Shown: piece after piece, positions 49,255 to 58,185 of the stretch | Position numbering within the stretch: the first letter of the stretch is position 1 | Layout: the number at the start of each line of letters is the position of its first letter | Made by a program: the position numbers and the translations under genes | The notes under the pieces: generated by a model | The model's input: the letters and a program-made list of their open reading frames with translations, nothing else | Databases searched by the model: none | Told to the model about the DNA's origin: nothing | Origin: Thermoplasmatota archaeon | Lineage (GTDB): Archaea > Thermoplasmatota > E2 > UBA202 > JdFR-43 | Direction of reading: 5' to 3' | DNA: 64,000 nucleotides | NCBI GenBank assembly: GCA_029258955.1 | Contig: JAPDJT010000004.1 | Location: 55,209 to 119,208, forward strand

Positions 49255-50244
49255 GTGAAAATTCCATGTTTAAAAGTCAGTAGAAAGGAAGCAGAAAAGG
49301 TGAGGAGGAAACTCGTAGAAAAAAATTTGCTTTTAAAAGGTTACAGGGTGGAAAGAGACGAGAATTTTGTTTACTTTCCTGTAAAGGAAGATGTAGAATT
49401 TGAAAATTATAAAATTGTGTATAGAGAAATGAAGAAGGTTGGGAAGAAAAGTTATGAAGATGTTTTGAAAGAAAAAGGGATAGATTTAGAATCAATTTCT
49501 ATTGATTTTATAGGAGATATTGCAATAATTAGGCTAAATGATAAAAGCATTGCAAAAGAAGTAGCAGATGCAATAATGAAAACAAATAAGCACATTAAAA
49601 CAGTATGTATTGATAAGGGTGTTAAAGAGGATTATAGAATAAGAGATATTGAAATAGTAGCTGGAAAGAAAAAAACAGAGACGATGCATATAGAATATGG
49701 TTTAAAAATAAAGCTTGATATTGCAAAAGTCTATTTTTCTCCCCGCTTATCCACCGAGAGAATGAGAGTAGCTAAGCAAGTAAAAGAAAATGAGATAGTT
49801 ATAGATATGTTTGCTGGTGTTGCTCCCTTTAGCCTGCTAATTGCAAAAGTTGCAAAGCCAAAAAAGATATATGCGATAGATATAAATCCAGTTGCTGTAA
49901 AATATGCAATAGAGAATGTAAAGCTAAATAAAATGGATGATATAATTGAAGTTGTTGAAGGAGATGCAAAAGATATTTTGCCAGATTTACCAGATGCAGA
50001 CCATGTAATAATGAATTTGCCACACAAATCTTTTAATTTCCTCCCTTTAGCATTAGAGAAGGGAAAAATTTTGCATTATTATGAAATAATGGAAAGGAAA
50101 AAGATTGAAGAAAGAGTAGAGAAAATAAAAAGGAAAGCAGAGAAGGAGGGATATGAAGTGGAAATAAAGAATGTTAGAGTCGTTGGAAGTTATTCGCCAT
50201 CAAAACAAAAAATAGGGATGGAAATCTATAGGCTTAATTCATGA
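49255..50244 (+). CDS. trm5: tRNA (guanine37-N1)-methyltransferase Trm5
   Basis: A 329-residue class I methyltransferase. The D1-type N-terminal domain is followed by D2/D3, with YFSPRLSTERMRVA, motif I VIDMFAGVAPFSLL, AIDINPVAVKYAIENVKLN and motif IV MNLPHKSFNFL. It methylates G37 next to the anticodon to keep frame. The start is a GTG at 49255. It converges on the M42 peptidase gene (19-base overlap). Confidence 0.94.
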   Translation: MKIPCLKVSRKEAEKVRRKLVEKNLLLKGYRVERDENFVYFPVKEDVEFENYKIVYREMKKVGKKSYEDVLKEKGIDLESISIDFIGDIAIIRLNDKSIAKEVADAIMKTNKHIKTVCIDKGVKEDYRIRDIEIVAGKKKTETMHIEYGLKIKLDIAKVYFSPRLSTERMRVAKQVKENEIVIDMFAGVAPFSLLIAKVAKPKKIYAIDINPVAVKYAIENVKLNKMDDIIEVVEGDAKDILPDLPDADHVIMNLPHKSFNFLPLALEKGKILHYYEIMERKKIEERVEKIKRKAEKEGYEVEIKNVRVVGSYSPSKQKIGMEIYRLNS

Positions 50245-51266
50245 ACTTTTTCCAGAGCTTTTGTTACCAATTTTACAGCTTCTTCTGCATCATTTAAGCT
50301 TATAAGCTCAACCCCAGAATGCATGTAACGAGTTGGCACACTTACAACAGCGCATGGAATTCCTGTCTTAGTTATATGAATGACAGCAGCATCTGTTGTT
50401 CCCCCCTCCCCAACTTCAAGCTGATATTTTATCTTTTCATCTTCCGCTATTTTCTTAAGCCATTGTAGCATGGATGGCTGAGCAATTAGCCCTCTTCCGC
50501 CAGCATCTGCAACTGTTATAACAGCGCCACCATCCACTTTTATCTGGCTTTCTTTTTCATCAATTCCTGGATAATCTCCAGCTACCGCCACCTCACAAAC
50601 TATAGCTAAATCAGGGCTAAGCCCATAAGCTGATGTTCTAGCACCTTTTAATCCAACTTCTTCTTGCACAGTTCCTACAGCATAGATTGTTGCATCGCTT
50701 TTTGCTTTTTTTACAGCTTCAATCATAACAGCCAACCCTACTCTATCGTCTAATGCCTTGCCTGTAACCCTATTATTTAAAAGTTCCTTCATTTCCACAT
50801 CCAATGTAATAGGTGTGCCTATTTTTATTCCAGCTTTTTCAACTTCTTCCTTACTTTTTGCACCTATATCAATGAACATATCCTCTGCTTTTACACTCTT
50901 TTTCTTTTCCTCTTCCTTCATTAAATGAGGAGGTTTGCTACCTATAACTCCATATACTTCACCTTTTTCTCCATGCAAAACAACCCTGCTATTTAGCAGA
51001 GTTGCATCAAACCATCCACCAAACTTTACAAATCTTATAAAGCCATTTTTATCAATGCTTTTTACCATAAGTCCTATCTCATCCATATGTGCTGTAAGCA
51101 TAACAGATGGAGAGCCACCTTCCTTAACAGCAATGATATTTCCTAATGTATCTGTTCTTATTTCATCAACATAGTTTGCCAATTCTTCTTTAATAATATC
51201 TCTAATATTTTGCTCATATCCAGAAATGCCATGAGCATTTGCTAGCTTTCTCAAAATTTCTTTCAT
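50226..51266 (-). CDS. M42 family aminopeptidase (TET-like)
   Basis: A 346-residue metallopeptidase: MLTAHMDEIGLMV, ALDDRVGLAVMIEA (bridging Asp), GTVQEEVGLKGARTSAYG (catalytic Glu) and a late metal His in VPTRYMHSGVELI. Archaeal M42 enzymes form dodecameric tetrahedra that trim oligopeptides released by the proteasome. The start used (MKEILRKLANAHG) fits the family; another ATG lies 15 bases upstream. It shares the peptide-processing role with pepD. Confidence 0.94.
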   Translation of the reverse strand: MKEILRKLANAHGISGYEQNIRDIIKEELANYVDEIRTDTLGNIIAVKEGGSPSVMLTAHMDEIGLMVKSIDKNGFIRFVKFGGWFDATLLNSRVVLHGEKGEVYGVIGSKPPHLMKEEEKKKSVKAEDMFIDIGAKSKEEVEKAGIKIGTPITLDVEMKELLNNRVTGKALDDRVGLAVMIEAVKKAKSDATIYAVGTVQEEVGLKGARTSAYGLSPDLAIVCEVAVAGDYPGIDEKESQIKVDGGAVITVADAGGRGLIAQPSMLQWLKKIAEDEKIKYQLEVGEGGTTDAAVIHITKTGIPCAVVSVPTRYMHSGVELISLNDAEEAVKLVTKALEKVHELSL

Positions 51267-51477
51267 AATGGTGGATAGCATTTAAATAAAAAAATCTTTT
51301 GAATGAAAGTTGCCAAAAACGAAATGGATTGTTGTTGTAGCTATACGTATATAGCTATTTTTTACTTTTTAGCCCGTAAGAATTTGTTTTTTATCATTTG
51401 TTTTTGTCATACCGTAGTCAGAAAATTTCTTATAAACATTCCATCATATTTTTATAGAGACAAATAATTATCTACCA

Positions 51478-51957
51478 ATGGAACTTAGAGAAATCAAGGG
51501 AATAGGTAAGACTTTTGAAGAAAAATTGATGCAAGCTGGTATAAAAGAAGCTGAAGATTTGGTTAAAATGGATTTAAAGGAAATAGCAGAAAAAACAGGC
51601 GTTTCCATTAAAAGATTGGAAAAATGGCGGGAGGAAGTGAAAAATAAGTTGGGTTATAAAAAAGCAGAAGTTATTGAAGATTTGAGTAAGGTGGCTATAA
51701 TTGAAGTAAAAGGTGATAAAGCCAGAGTTAAAATAAAGGAAATATGGCATGAGAATGTCCCTGTTTTTAAGGGTAATTTTGATGAACTAAAGGAAAAAAT
51801 GGAAAAAGAAGAGATAGCTGTTTATATTGGAAAAAAAGCTAACCTGTGGTTTGCAGGAAAATGGTTTGAAAATGTATCATACAAAATTCATAAAGAAGAG
51901 AGAAAAGTTAAAAAGAAAAGTTTATGGGATAAATTGAAGGAGTTGTGGAAAAGATGA
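51478..51957 (+). CDS. Helix-hairpin-helix domain protein
   Basis: A 159-residue protein. The first ~55 residues hold a HhH motif (IKGIGKTFEEKLMQAGIKEA, EDLVKMDLKEIAEKTGV), typical of non-specific nucleic-acid binding. The C-terminal part is an unrecognised beta-rich domain ending in a basic tail (KKKSLWDKLKELWKR). It overlaps the next gene by 4 bases. Confidence 0.65.
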   Translation: MELREIKGIGKTFEEKLMQAGIKEAEDLVKMDLKEIAEKTGVSIKRLEKWREEVKNKLGYKKAEVIEDLSKVAIIEVKGDKARVKIKEIWHENVPVFKGNFDELKEKMEKEEIAVYIGKKANLWFAGKWFENVSYKIHKEERKVKKKSLWDKLKELWKR

Positions 51958-52583
51958 TTAAAATAAGATGGCATGGTCATGCCTGCTTTGAAATTAGTAA
52001 TGGAAAAATTATTGTTATTGATCCACATGATGGCGTTTCCATAGGTATAGCTCCTCCAAAAGTTAAAGCAGATATTATTCTCATTTCCCATGATCATTTC
52101 GATCACAATCAAGCCAGAATAGTAAGCAAGCAAGGAAGTAAAATTGTAGACAGTGGAGAGATTGATGGCATAAAAATAGAATCGTTTATAACATATCATG
52201 ATAAGGAAAAAGGAGCGAAAAGAGGAGAAAATAAAATTCATAAGATAGAATACAATGGTATAAAATTGTGTCATTTGGGAGATTTAGGACATATTTTAGA
52301 TGAGGAGCTTTTGGCAAAAATAGGAGAAATTGACATTCTTTTTATTCCTGTTGGAGGTGTTTTTACTATAGATGCAAATGAAGCATGGGAAATTTGTAAT
52401 AAAATTGAAACAAAAGTTATTGTCCCGATGCATTACAAAATTGAAGGACTATCTCTTCCAATAGATGATTTAAGCAAGTTTTTGGAAAAAGTAAATTGGG
52501 AAATTAGGCATGTGGCAAATGAAATAGAACTGGAAAAGGATGATTTACCTACTGGAAAAGAAGTTTGGATTTTTAGTTTATAA
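51954..52583 (+). CDS. Metallo-beta-lactamase-fold hydrolase (UPF0173 type)
   Basis: A 209-residue protein opening MIKIRWHGHACFEI. It has the metal-binding motif ISHDHFDHNQ, then CHLGDLGHIL and a late His in VIVPMHYKIEG. Family members are predicted metal-dependent hydrolases, with no agreed substrate. The ATG at 51954 overlaps the HhH gene stop (ATGA). Confidence 0.9.
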   Translation: MIKIRWHGHACFEISNGKIIVIDPHDGVSIGIAPPKVKADIILISHDHFDHNQARIVSKQGSKIVDSGEIDGIKIESFITYHDKEKGAKRGENKIHKIEYNGIKLCHLGDLGHILDEELLAKIGEIDILFIPVGGVFTIDANEAWEICNKIETKVIVPMHYKIEGLSLPIDDLSKFLEKVNWEIRHVANEIELEKDDLPTGKEVWIFSL

Positions 52584-52838
52584 TTTATCTATTTCTTCCT
52601 CAATTTTTTCAAAATCTTCTTCAGCTTTTAATTCCTCAATTACTGCCAAATCTATTTCTGAAAGCTTTCCTTCTCCAATAATTTCATCTACCTTCTTTTC
52701 AATTTCTCTAATATCTACTTTTTCTATTATTTCATTTTCTCCTTTAAACAATAATTTTAATTTGCAATTTGGGCATTCTCCAATCACTTTTTCTCCTACG
52801 AAAAATTCTGTTTTACAATTTGGACATTTAACAAGCAT
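52578..52838 (-). CDS. Zinc-ribbon protein with acidic tail
   Basis: An 86-residue protein. It begins MLVKCPNCKTEFFVGEKVIG, continues ECPNCKLKLLFKG (two CPxC pairs forming one zinc ribbon), then a strongly acidic helical tail. The role is unknown; its size suggests a protein- or nucleic-acid-contact module. It lies downstream of L15e on the same strand, 19 bases away. Confidence 0.7.
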   Translation of the reverse strand: MLVKCPNCKTEFFVGEKVIGECPNCKLKLLFKGENEIIEKVDIREIEKKVDEIIGEGKLSEIDLAVIEELKAEEDFEKIEEEIDKL

Positions 52839-52857
52839 AAAAAGTTATTATCAAAAG

Positions 52858-53439
52858 CTATTTAGTTTTTCCTTTGTTAGTTCTTACACTTGGTCTTACT
52901 TTTTCTGCCCCCTTGCCTTTATTCCTCAATCCTCTTGACTTTCTCCCTGCTGAAGTTTTTCCTCTAAATACTCTCCCTTTTTCATTGCAAATCCAGTTTA
53001 TATCTTTATCATTCATTATTGCAGGATGGCTTCTATCTACCAAAATTACTTCATAATAGTGATATTTTCCGTCTTTACCAACCCAGTAAGAATTTAAAAC
53101 CTCCATATTTGGATATTTTCTCGCCGCCCTCTCTTCAGCAATCCATCTTATTGATTTCTTTGGAGTGTATTTATTCACTCCCATCTTCGATGGTTTTCTT
53201 CCTTTATTTGGACGCTCCTTCCTTCTTCCTCCTTTCCTTACCCTCACTCTTACAATTATAAATCCTTGCTTTGCCTTGTAGCCTAATGCCCTAGCTCTAT
53301 CTGGACGGAGTGGCTTTTCAACCCTAACAACAGCCCCTTCCCTTCTCCATTGAATTAGGCGATGCCACTGCGGGCTATCATAAGATGTATCTGGTCTCTT
53401 CCATGCTTCCCTTAGATAATGATACAGTCCCTTTGCCAT
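52858..53439 (-). CDS. rpl15e: Ribosomal protein L15e
   Basis: A 193-residue very basic protein opening [20 protein letters not shown] with the family's [20 protein letters not shown] and [30 protein letters not shown] segments. It is a large-subunit protein found only in archaea and eukaryotes. A TATA-like AATTATATAT lies just upstream (minus strand near 53460). Confidence 0.97.
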   Translation of the reverse strand: MAKGLYHYLREAWKRPDTSYDSPQWHRLIQWRREGAVVRVEKPLRPDRARALGYKAKQGFIIVRVRVRKGGRRKERPNKGRKPSKMGVNKYTPKKSIRWIAEERAARKYPNMEVLNSYWVGKDGKYHYYEVILVDRSHPAIMNDKDINWICNEKGRVFRGKTSAGRKSRGLRNKGKGAEKVRPSVRTNKGKTK

Positions 53440-53489
53440 TTGAATGGTAAATGAATTTCATATATAATTATTTTGCTTTGCATAGGCAA

Positions 53490-53583
53490 CGAATAAATGA
53501 ATAAATGAAAGAAGAATCGTCATTGCTATTTTTACATGGAGGGAATTTACCATTCAACATTCCAATTCATTGTTTTTACGCCT
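53490..53583 (+). repeat. Family R repeat
   Basis: CGAATAAATGAATAAATGAA, TTACATGGAGGGAATTTACC, then ATTCATTGTTTTTACGCC match the family. It fills the gap before the radical SAM gene. Confidence 0.5.
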
Positions 53584-53642
53584 ATGTAACTTGTTTATTC
53601 ATTTGTCGGATAAAGTTTTATACCCCTTTAATTTTTAGCAAC

Positions 53643-54989
53643 ATGAGAATATTGCTTGTATTTCCAAAGCTGGAGCACGGAGTCACTACTTACAGAGATA
53701 GAGGAACACCTTTTGCTGTTTTATTTGGAAATCCTTCATTAAGTCTGCCTCAGGTTGCTGCTTGCACTCCTCCAGGACATGAAGTTAGGATATTAAATGA
53801 GAATTTTGAAAAAATTGATTTTGATGAAAAATGGGATTTAGTTGGAATAACATGCTTAACCATGACTGCCCCTCGTGCTTATAAAATAGCAGATGAATTT
53901 AGACAAAGAGGAGTGAAAGTTGTTCTTGGCGGTTATCATCCAACTGCTTTGCCAGAGGAAGCAAAAGAACATGCAGATGCAGTTGTTATTGGAGAGGCTG
54001 AGGAAGTTTGGGCTGAAGTTGTAAGAGATGCTGAAAAAGGAAAGCTTAAAAAATTCTATTATGGAGCTCACGCTGACATGGAAAAAGTTCCTATTCCAAG
54101 GAGAGAGTTGGTTAAATATAAGCCATTAACAGAAGGAATCCAAACTTCTCGAGGATGCCCAAATGCATGCGAATTTTGCGCCACTTCCGTCTTTTTAGGG
54201 AGAAGATTAAGGAGACGCCCAATTCCTCATGTTGTAAATGAGATGAAACAAATTCCAAATAAAGTTATAATTTTTAGAGACGCTTCTTTAACACTTAATC
54301 CAAAATACAGCATGGAATTATTTAGGGCAATAAAGCCATTAAAGAAAAAATGGATTGCCAATGGCAATATAAATTTGCTTGGCAAAAACGAGAAGTTCCT
54401 AAAAGCTGCCAAGGAAGCTGGGTGTATAGCATGGTTTGTTGGCTTTGAATCAATAAATCCAGCCAGCTTAAAGGAAGCACACAAAGTTTCAAATAAAGCT
54501 GAAGAATATGCAGAGGCTGTTAAAACAGTAAGAAAGCATGGAATGGGAGTAATAGGTGGATTTATTTTTGGATTTGACAATGACACACCAGAAATTTTTG
54601 ATTCTACACTTGAAGCTGTTTTAAGCTGGGAAATAGATGCGGCAGAATTTAATATATTAACCCCTTATCCTGGCACTCCTTTATATTATAGGCTGGAGAA
54701 GGAAGGAAGAATATTAACAAAAGATTGGACAAAATATACTCAAGCGCACGTTGTATACCAGCCAAAAAATATGACTCCAAAAGAGCTGTTAGAAGGAACA
54801 AAGAAAGTAATAAAAGGCTTTTACTCTGCAAATGAAATGGTAAGACGTATTTTAAGAAGCTTGAACTTACATAAATTTGCTCCTTATGCTTTGTCATTGC
54901 CAACAATAAATATTGCAATGCGCCGTTACTACTGGCGAGAGTTTTTCAATGGAAAAGATGAAGAAAAGCTTCCGCCATACAAAAGTTAA
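53643..54989 (+). CDS. B12-binding domain radical SAM protein
   Basis: A 448-residue enzyme. A cobalamin-binding domain lies at about 1-135 (MRILLVFPKLEHGVTTYRD, VGITCLTMTAPRAYKIAD, VVLGGYHPTALPEE). The radical SAM core follows with cluster motif CPNACEFC in TSRGCPNACEFCATSVFLG. Substrates of such methylases or cyclases vary widely, and nothing nearby identifies this one. The upstream extension is repeat DNA, so the ATG at 53643 is taken. Confidence 0.88.
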   Translation: MRILLVFPKLEHGVTTYRDRGTPFAVLFGNPSLSLPQVAACTPPGHEVRILNENFEKIDFDEKWDLVGITCLTMTAPRAYKIADEFRQRGVKVVLGGYHPTALPEEAKEHADAVVIGEAEEVWAEVVRDAEKGKLKKFYYGAHADMEKVPIPRRELVKYKPLTEGIQTSRGCPNACEFCATSVFLGRRLRRRPIPHVVNEMKQIPNKVIIFRDASLTLNPKYSMELFRAIKPLKKKWIANGNINLLGKNEKFLKAAKEAGCIAWFVGFESINPASLKEAHKVSNKAEEYAEAVKTVRKHGMGVIGGFIFGFDNDTPEIFDSTLEAVLSWEIDAAEFNILTPYPGTPLYYRLEKEGRILTKDWTKYTQAHVVYQPKNMTPKELLEGTKKVIKGFYSANEMVRRILRSLNLHKFAPYALSLPTINIAMRRYYWREFFNGKDEEKLPPYKS

Positions 54990-55020
54990 AATTATAAATT
55001 ATGCCATATATTCCAAATGT

Positions 55021-55137
55021 GCAGGGGTAGCCAAGCCAGGCCAACGGCGCAGGACTTAAGATCTCCGCCATAGGAAGGGTTCGGGATAGGAAATCCTGTG
55101 GTGTAGTCCTTCGTGGGTTCGAATCCCACCCCCTGCA
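55021..55137 (+). tRNA. tRNA-Leu (anticodon TAA) with intron
   Basis: Acceptor arms GCAGGGG (55021-55027) and CCCCTGC pair fully, followed by A73. The anticodon TAA is at 55057-55059 in the loop CTTAAG, with stem CAGGA/TCCTG. A long variable arm (TGGTGTAGTCCTTC region) identifies a class II tRNA, and GTGGGTTCGAATCCCAC is the T arm. A 32-base intron interrupts it after position 37. CCA is not encoded. Confidence 0.9.
55061..55092 (+). other. tRNA-Leu intron at 37/38
   Basis: Removing these 32 bases brings CTTAAG next to ATCCTG and restores the 7-base anticodon loop and 5-bp stem. Position 37/38 is the canonical archaeal intron site cut by the splicing endonuclease. Confidence 0.75.
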
Positions 55138-55192
55138 CTAATTTTATAGCAAGATTACACCAAGATATAAATATGCACGTTCCATTATTCTC

Positions 55193-56653
55193 GTGGAAAA
55201 GTGGCAGTCTAGGGTAGCATTTTTAATGGCTTCAATTGGCTCTGCTGTAGGACTGGGCAATATTTGGAGATTTCCTTATGTTGCGTATAAAAATGGGGGA
55301 GGAGCTTTTCTAATTCCATATTTTGTAGCTTTATTTACTGTTGGCATTCCTTTGCTTATAGCAGAATTTGCAGTGGGAAATATTTTTAGAAAATCTGCTC
55401 CATATGCAATGAAAGGAGTAAATAAAAAAGTTGAATGGGTAGGATGGCTTGGTGTTTTTTCCGCTTTTTTCATCTCCATTTATTACTGTGTTCTTATAGC
55501 GTGGTGTTTATGCTATATTTTTCATTCAGTTGGCTTAGTATGGCAACCTGATGCAGCAAATTTTTTCTTTGAGAAATTCCTTGGCATTACTTCTTCCCCT
55601 TCTATCCTTGGAAGTATAAATGCACAGATAGCATTTGCCCTCCTTTTTGTCTGGACATCCATATATCTAATTCTTTATAAAGGGGTTAAATCAATTGGAA
55701 AAGTTGCATCTATAATTGTGCCATTGCCAACAATACTGCTCTTAATATTAACGATTGTAGGCATTTCTTTGCCAAATGCTGGAAGTGGTTTGGATTTTTA
55801 TCTCTCTCCTGATTTTTCAAAGCTTTCCAATCCTCTTATTTGGCTCTCTGCGTATGCTCAAATTTTCTTTTCATTGTCCCTAGCTCAAGGTATAATGATT
55901 GCATATGCAAGCTTTTTGGAGAAAAAATCAGATATTGCAAACAATGCTTTTATTACAGCTTTTGCTGATGGAGGAATAGCATTTCTGGCAGGATTTGCTG
56001 TTTTTAGCGTGTTAGGCTTTTTATCTTATCAAACAGGAATGTCAATGGAAGAAATTGCAAGAGGGGGAATAGGATTGGTGTTCATAACATATCCTACAGG
56101 AATTTCAAAAATTCCTTTTATGGCGTCTTTCTTTGGCATAATATTTTTCATAACTTTATTTGCATTTGGCCTAACTTCAGCATTTTCAATGGTTGAAGCG
56201 TTATCAGATGGATTAAAAGATAAATTTGGGGTTGCAAAAGAAAAGGCAAACTTTTTTATTTGCCTTATTGGCTTTTTATTTGGCTTAATTTTAACAACAG
56301 GAGGAGGAATTTACTGGATTGAAATTATGGATCATTTCATATCAAATTTTGCCCTTGTTTTTGTTGGTTTGCTGGAATGTCTTATACTTGGTTATATTTT
56401 TGGAGGAGAAAGAATTAGGAAATATGTAAATGAAGTTTCGGAAATAAAGATTGGCAAATGGTTTAGCATAATGCTAAAACTCTTTGCCCCCATTATACTC
56501 ACATTGATAGCCATTTCATCTCTCATTGAATTACTTGCTCATGGCTACAACGGCTTTCCTGGATGGAGCCTGGCAATAGGGGGCTTATTCGTAATTCTTA
56601 TTTTAATTATTTCCATTTTTATGGGGAGGGTAAAATGTCTGCAGGAGCAATAA
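55193..56653 (+). CDS. Na+-dependent amino-acid transporter (NSS/SNF family)
   Basis: A 486-residue, ~12-helix transporter. TM1 has the Na+-site signature ASIGSAVGLGNIWRFPYVAY, followed by NGGGAFLIPYFVAL; TM6 to TM8 regions follow the LeuT pattern. It imports amino acids with sodium. The start is a GTG at 55193. A 35-residue membrane protein overlaps its end by 19 bases, as in two-component MetP-MetS systems, so methionine or alanine is a plausible substrate (inference). Confidence 0.93.
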   Translation: MEKWQSRVAFLMASIGSAVGLGNIWRFPYVAYKNGGGAFLIPYFVALFTVGIPLLIAEFAVGNIFRKSAPYAMKGVNKKVEWVGWLGVFSAFFISIYYCVLIAWCLCYIFHSVGLVWQPDAANFFFEKFLGITSSPSILGSINAQIAFALLFVWTSIYLILYKGVKSIGKVASIIVPLPTILLLILTIVGISLPNAGSGLDFYLSPDFSKLSNPLIWLSAYAQIFFSLSLAQGIMIAYASFLEKKSDIANNAFITAFADGGIAFLAGFAVFSVLGFLSYQTGMSMEEIARGGIGLVFITYPTGISKIPFMASFFGIIFFITLFAFGLTSAFSMVEALSDGLKDKFGVAKEKANFFICLIGFLFGLILTTGGGIYWIEIMDHFISNFALVFVGLLECLILGYIFGGERIRKYVNEVSEIKIGKWFSIMLKLFAPIILTLIAISSLIELLAHGYNGFPGWSLAIGGLFVILILIISIFMGRVKCLQEQ

Positions 56654-56742
56654 TCATGGCTATAATAGGAAGCTTGATTCTCTATGGAGGGTTAGCTTAT
56701 TGTGTATATAGAGCCATTAAAGCCGAATCTTACAAGCGATAG
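56635..56742 (+). CDS. NSS transporter small subunit (MetS-like)
   Basis: A 35-residue protein: MSAGAIIMAIIGSLILYGGL, then AYCVYRAIKAESYKR. One transmembrane helix with a short basic tail is the pattern of the small subunit of bacterial methionine/alanine importers (MetS). It starts inside the end of the NSS gene, which supports joint expression. Confidence 0.7.
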   Translation: MSAGAIIMAIIGSLILYGGLAYCVYRAIKAESYKR

Positions 56743-56784
56743 CTTTATATTACACATCTTTATTTCCATGAAGGAGGGATAAAA

Positions 56785-57075
56785 ATGGCAGAGGAACAAC
56801 AGGAAAATGTGGTATACGTGGGTAATAAGCCACCAATGAATTATGTATTGGCTGCAATAACCCAGTTGAATTCTGGGGCAAAACAGGTGGCAATAAAAGC
56901 AAGAGGAAGGGCTATTTCAAGAGCTGTTGATGTTGCAGAGATTGTAAGGAGACGTTTTGTAACAGATGCAGAAATCAAAGATGTAAAAATATACACAGAG
57001 GAGCTTACAAACGATGAGGGCAACAAAGTAAATGTGTCCTGCATAGAAATCTATCTAGCGCGCGAGGGCGCGTAA
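56785..57075 (+). CDS. alba: Alba DNA/RNA-binding chromatin protein
   Basis: A 96-residue Alba protein: [39 protein letters not shown]. It coats DNA and RNA as dimers, and acetylation of the N-terminal region modulates binding in other archaea. A TATA-like CTTTATATTA (near 56745) and AAGGAGGG ribosome-binding site suggest strong expression. A hairpin terminator overlaps its stop. Confidence 0.96.
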   Translation: MAEEQQENVVYVGNKPPMNYVLAAITQLNSGAKQVAIKARGRAISRAVDVAEIVRRRFVTDAEIKDVKIYTEELTNDEGNKVNVSCIEIYLAREGA

Positions 57076-57096
57076 GCCCTCTCCTTTTCTTTTCTT
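57064..57096 (+). terminator. Hairpin-T-tract terminator of alba
   Basis: GAGGGC (57064-57069) pairs with GCCCTC (57076-57081). The six-base loop contains the TAA stop, and CTTTTCTTTTCTT follows. The GC-rich stem stands out against the AT-rich background. Confidence 0.65.
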
Positions 57097-57244
57097 ACTA
57101 TATGAATGCAAAATTTTCTGAATCCAATTAATTGAAAAATTTTATTTAGATTTTTATCAGATAGCAAAATAAGCTATCTCTCCTTTCATTTTTTAACTCA
57201 AGCCTGACTCATAAAATTTTTTATTTACAGTTGCTATTAGGAAA

Positions 57245-57724
57245 GTGGAAAAATATCCAGTAGTAAGGGTAAGGAAAGGAAAGATAAAAAGAGGAGAGAA
57301 TATATGGAAAAAGAAAGAGGCAATTGAAGCTTTAAACAATCTTTGCAAAGAAAATGAATTTGTTTATGTAATTGATTTGGACGGTTTTAGAAAAAATAGC
57401 CCAAATTTGGATTTATATAAAAAAATATATGGCAAATTATGGATTGATTCCTATCCAAGATTTGTAGAAGATATAATGGATTTGATTGTTGTAGGGGCAG
57501 AGAGAATTACAGTTAGAAATGCAAATAATGATTTTTTAAAGGAAATTAAGGAAATTTGTGATAAAGAAATATTTTTAGCTGGTGAAAATTTGAAGGAATT
57601 GACTAAATTGATAAAAGATATGGGATTTAATGGAATAGTACTTGATGAAGAGCAAAATTTTACTGGAAATCTTGAAACTTGGAAAATTTATTTGAGCGAT
57701 GAAACAATAAGGAGGTTGAAATGA
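57245..57724 (+). CDS. HisA/HisF-like TIM-barrel protein
   Basis: A 159-residue protein with HisA-type elements (FVYVIDLDGFRKNSPNLDLY, KLWIDSYPRFVEDIM) but shorter than histidine-pathway enzymes. Phosphate-binding segments typical of HisA are not clear. It starts at a GTG (57245). It overlaps the DUF2240 gene by 4 bases. Function unknown. Confidence 0.5.
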   Translation: MEKYPVVRVRKGKIKRGENIWKKKEAIEALNNLCKENEFVYVIDLDGFRKNSPNLDLYKKIYGKLWIDSYPRFVEDIMDLIVVGAERITVRNANNDFLKEIKEICDKEIFLAGENLKELTKLIKDMGFNGIVLDEEQNFTGNLETWKIYLSDETIRRLK

Positions 57725-58185
57725 TGGAAGAGTTAAAGAAATTAATAGCATTTATTTTTCAAAGAAGCGGAAAAGAAAAGCTCTATGAAAAAGATATCTA
57801 CATGACTCTATCATTTGAACTTGGATGGATGACACCAAAACAAGGAAGAAAAGCCATAGAAAAAGCTTTAGAACTTGGTTTGGTTAAAAAGGAAGGTGAA
57901 GAAATTTTACCAAATTTTGATTATAAGGCAATAGAGATTCCATTAGGTTTTAAGCTTGATGGAGAAAAAATTGAAGAAATGGAAATGGATTTGCTCAGCA
58001 GAACAGTATCAAGAATTGTTAGCAATACAAAATTGGGGGAGAAAAAGGTGAGGGATGAGATAAGAAAATTAGCAGAAGAATTGGATGTATATCCAGAGAT
58101 AGCTGCTCTTCTTATAGCTTATAAAAATAATGTAAAAATAGATGATTTAATTAAAGAGGCTAAAGAAATGGTAAAAAGTAGTTAA
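57721..58185 (+). CDS. DUF2240 family protein
   Basis: A 154-residue protein matching the archaeal DUF2240 pattern: LKKLIAFIFQRSGKEKLYEK, LGWMTPKQGRKAIEKALELG. The first half reads as a winged helix, so nucleic-acid binding is possible. The C-terminal helices are unassigned. It converges on the TctA-family gene with a 26-base overlap. Confidence 0.75.
   Translation: MMEELKKLIAFIFQRSGKEKLYEKDIYMTLSFELGWMTPKQGRKAIEKALELGLVKKEGEEILPNFDYKAIEIPLGFKLDGEKIEEMEMDLLSRTVSRIVSNTKLGEKKVRDEIRKLAEELDVYPEIAALLIAYKNNVKIDDLIKEAKEMVKSS

Noticed and set aside
51297..51370. Another family R repeat before the HhH gene
   Set aside because: Only a short 5'-like stretch (GAATGAAAGTTGCC) matches; the rest is too diverged to call.
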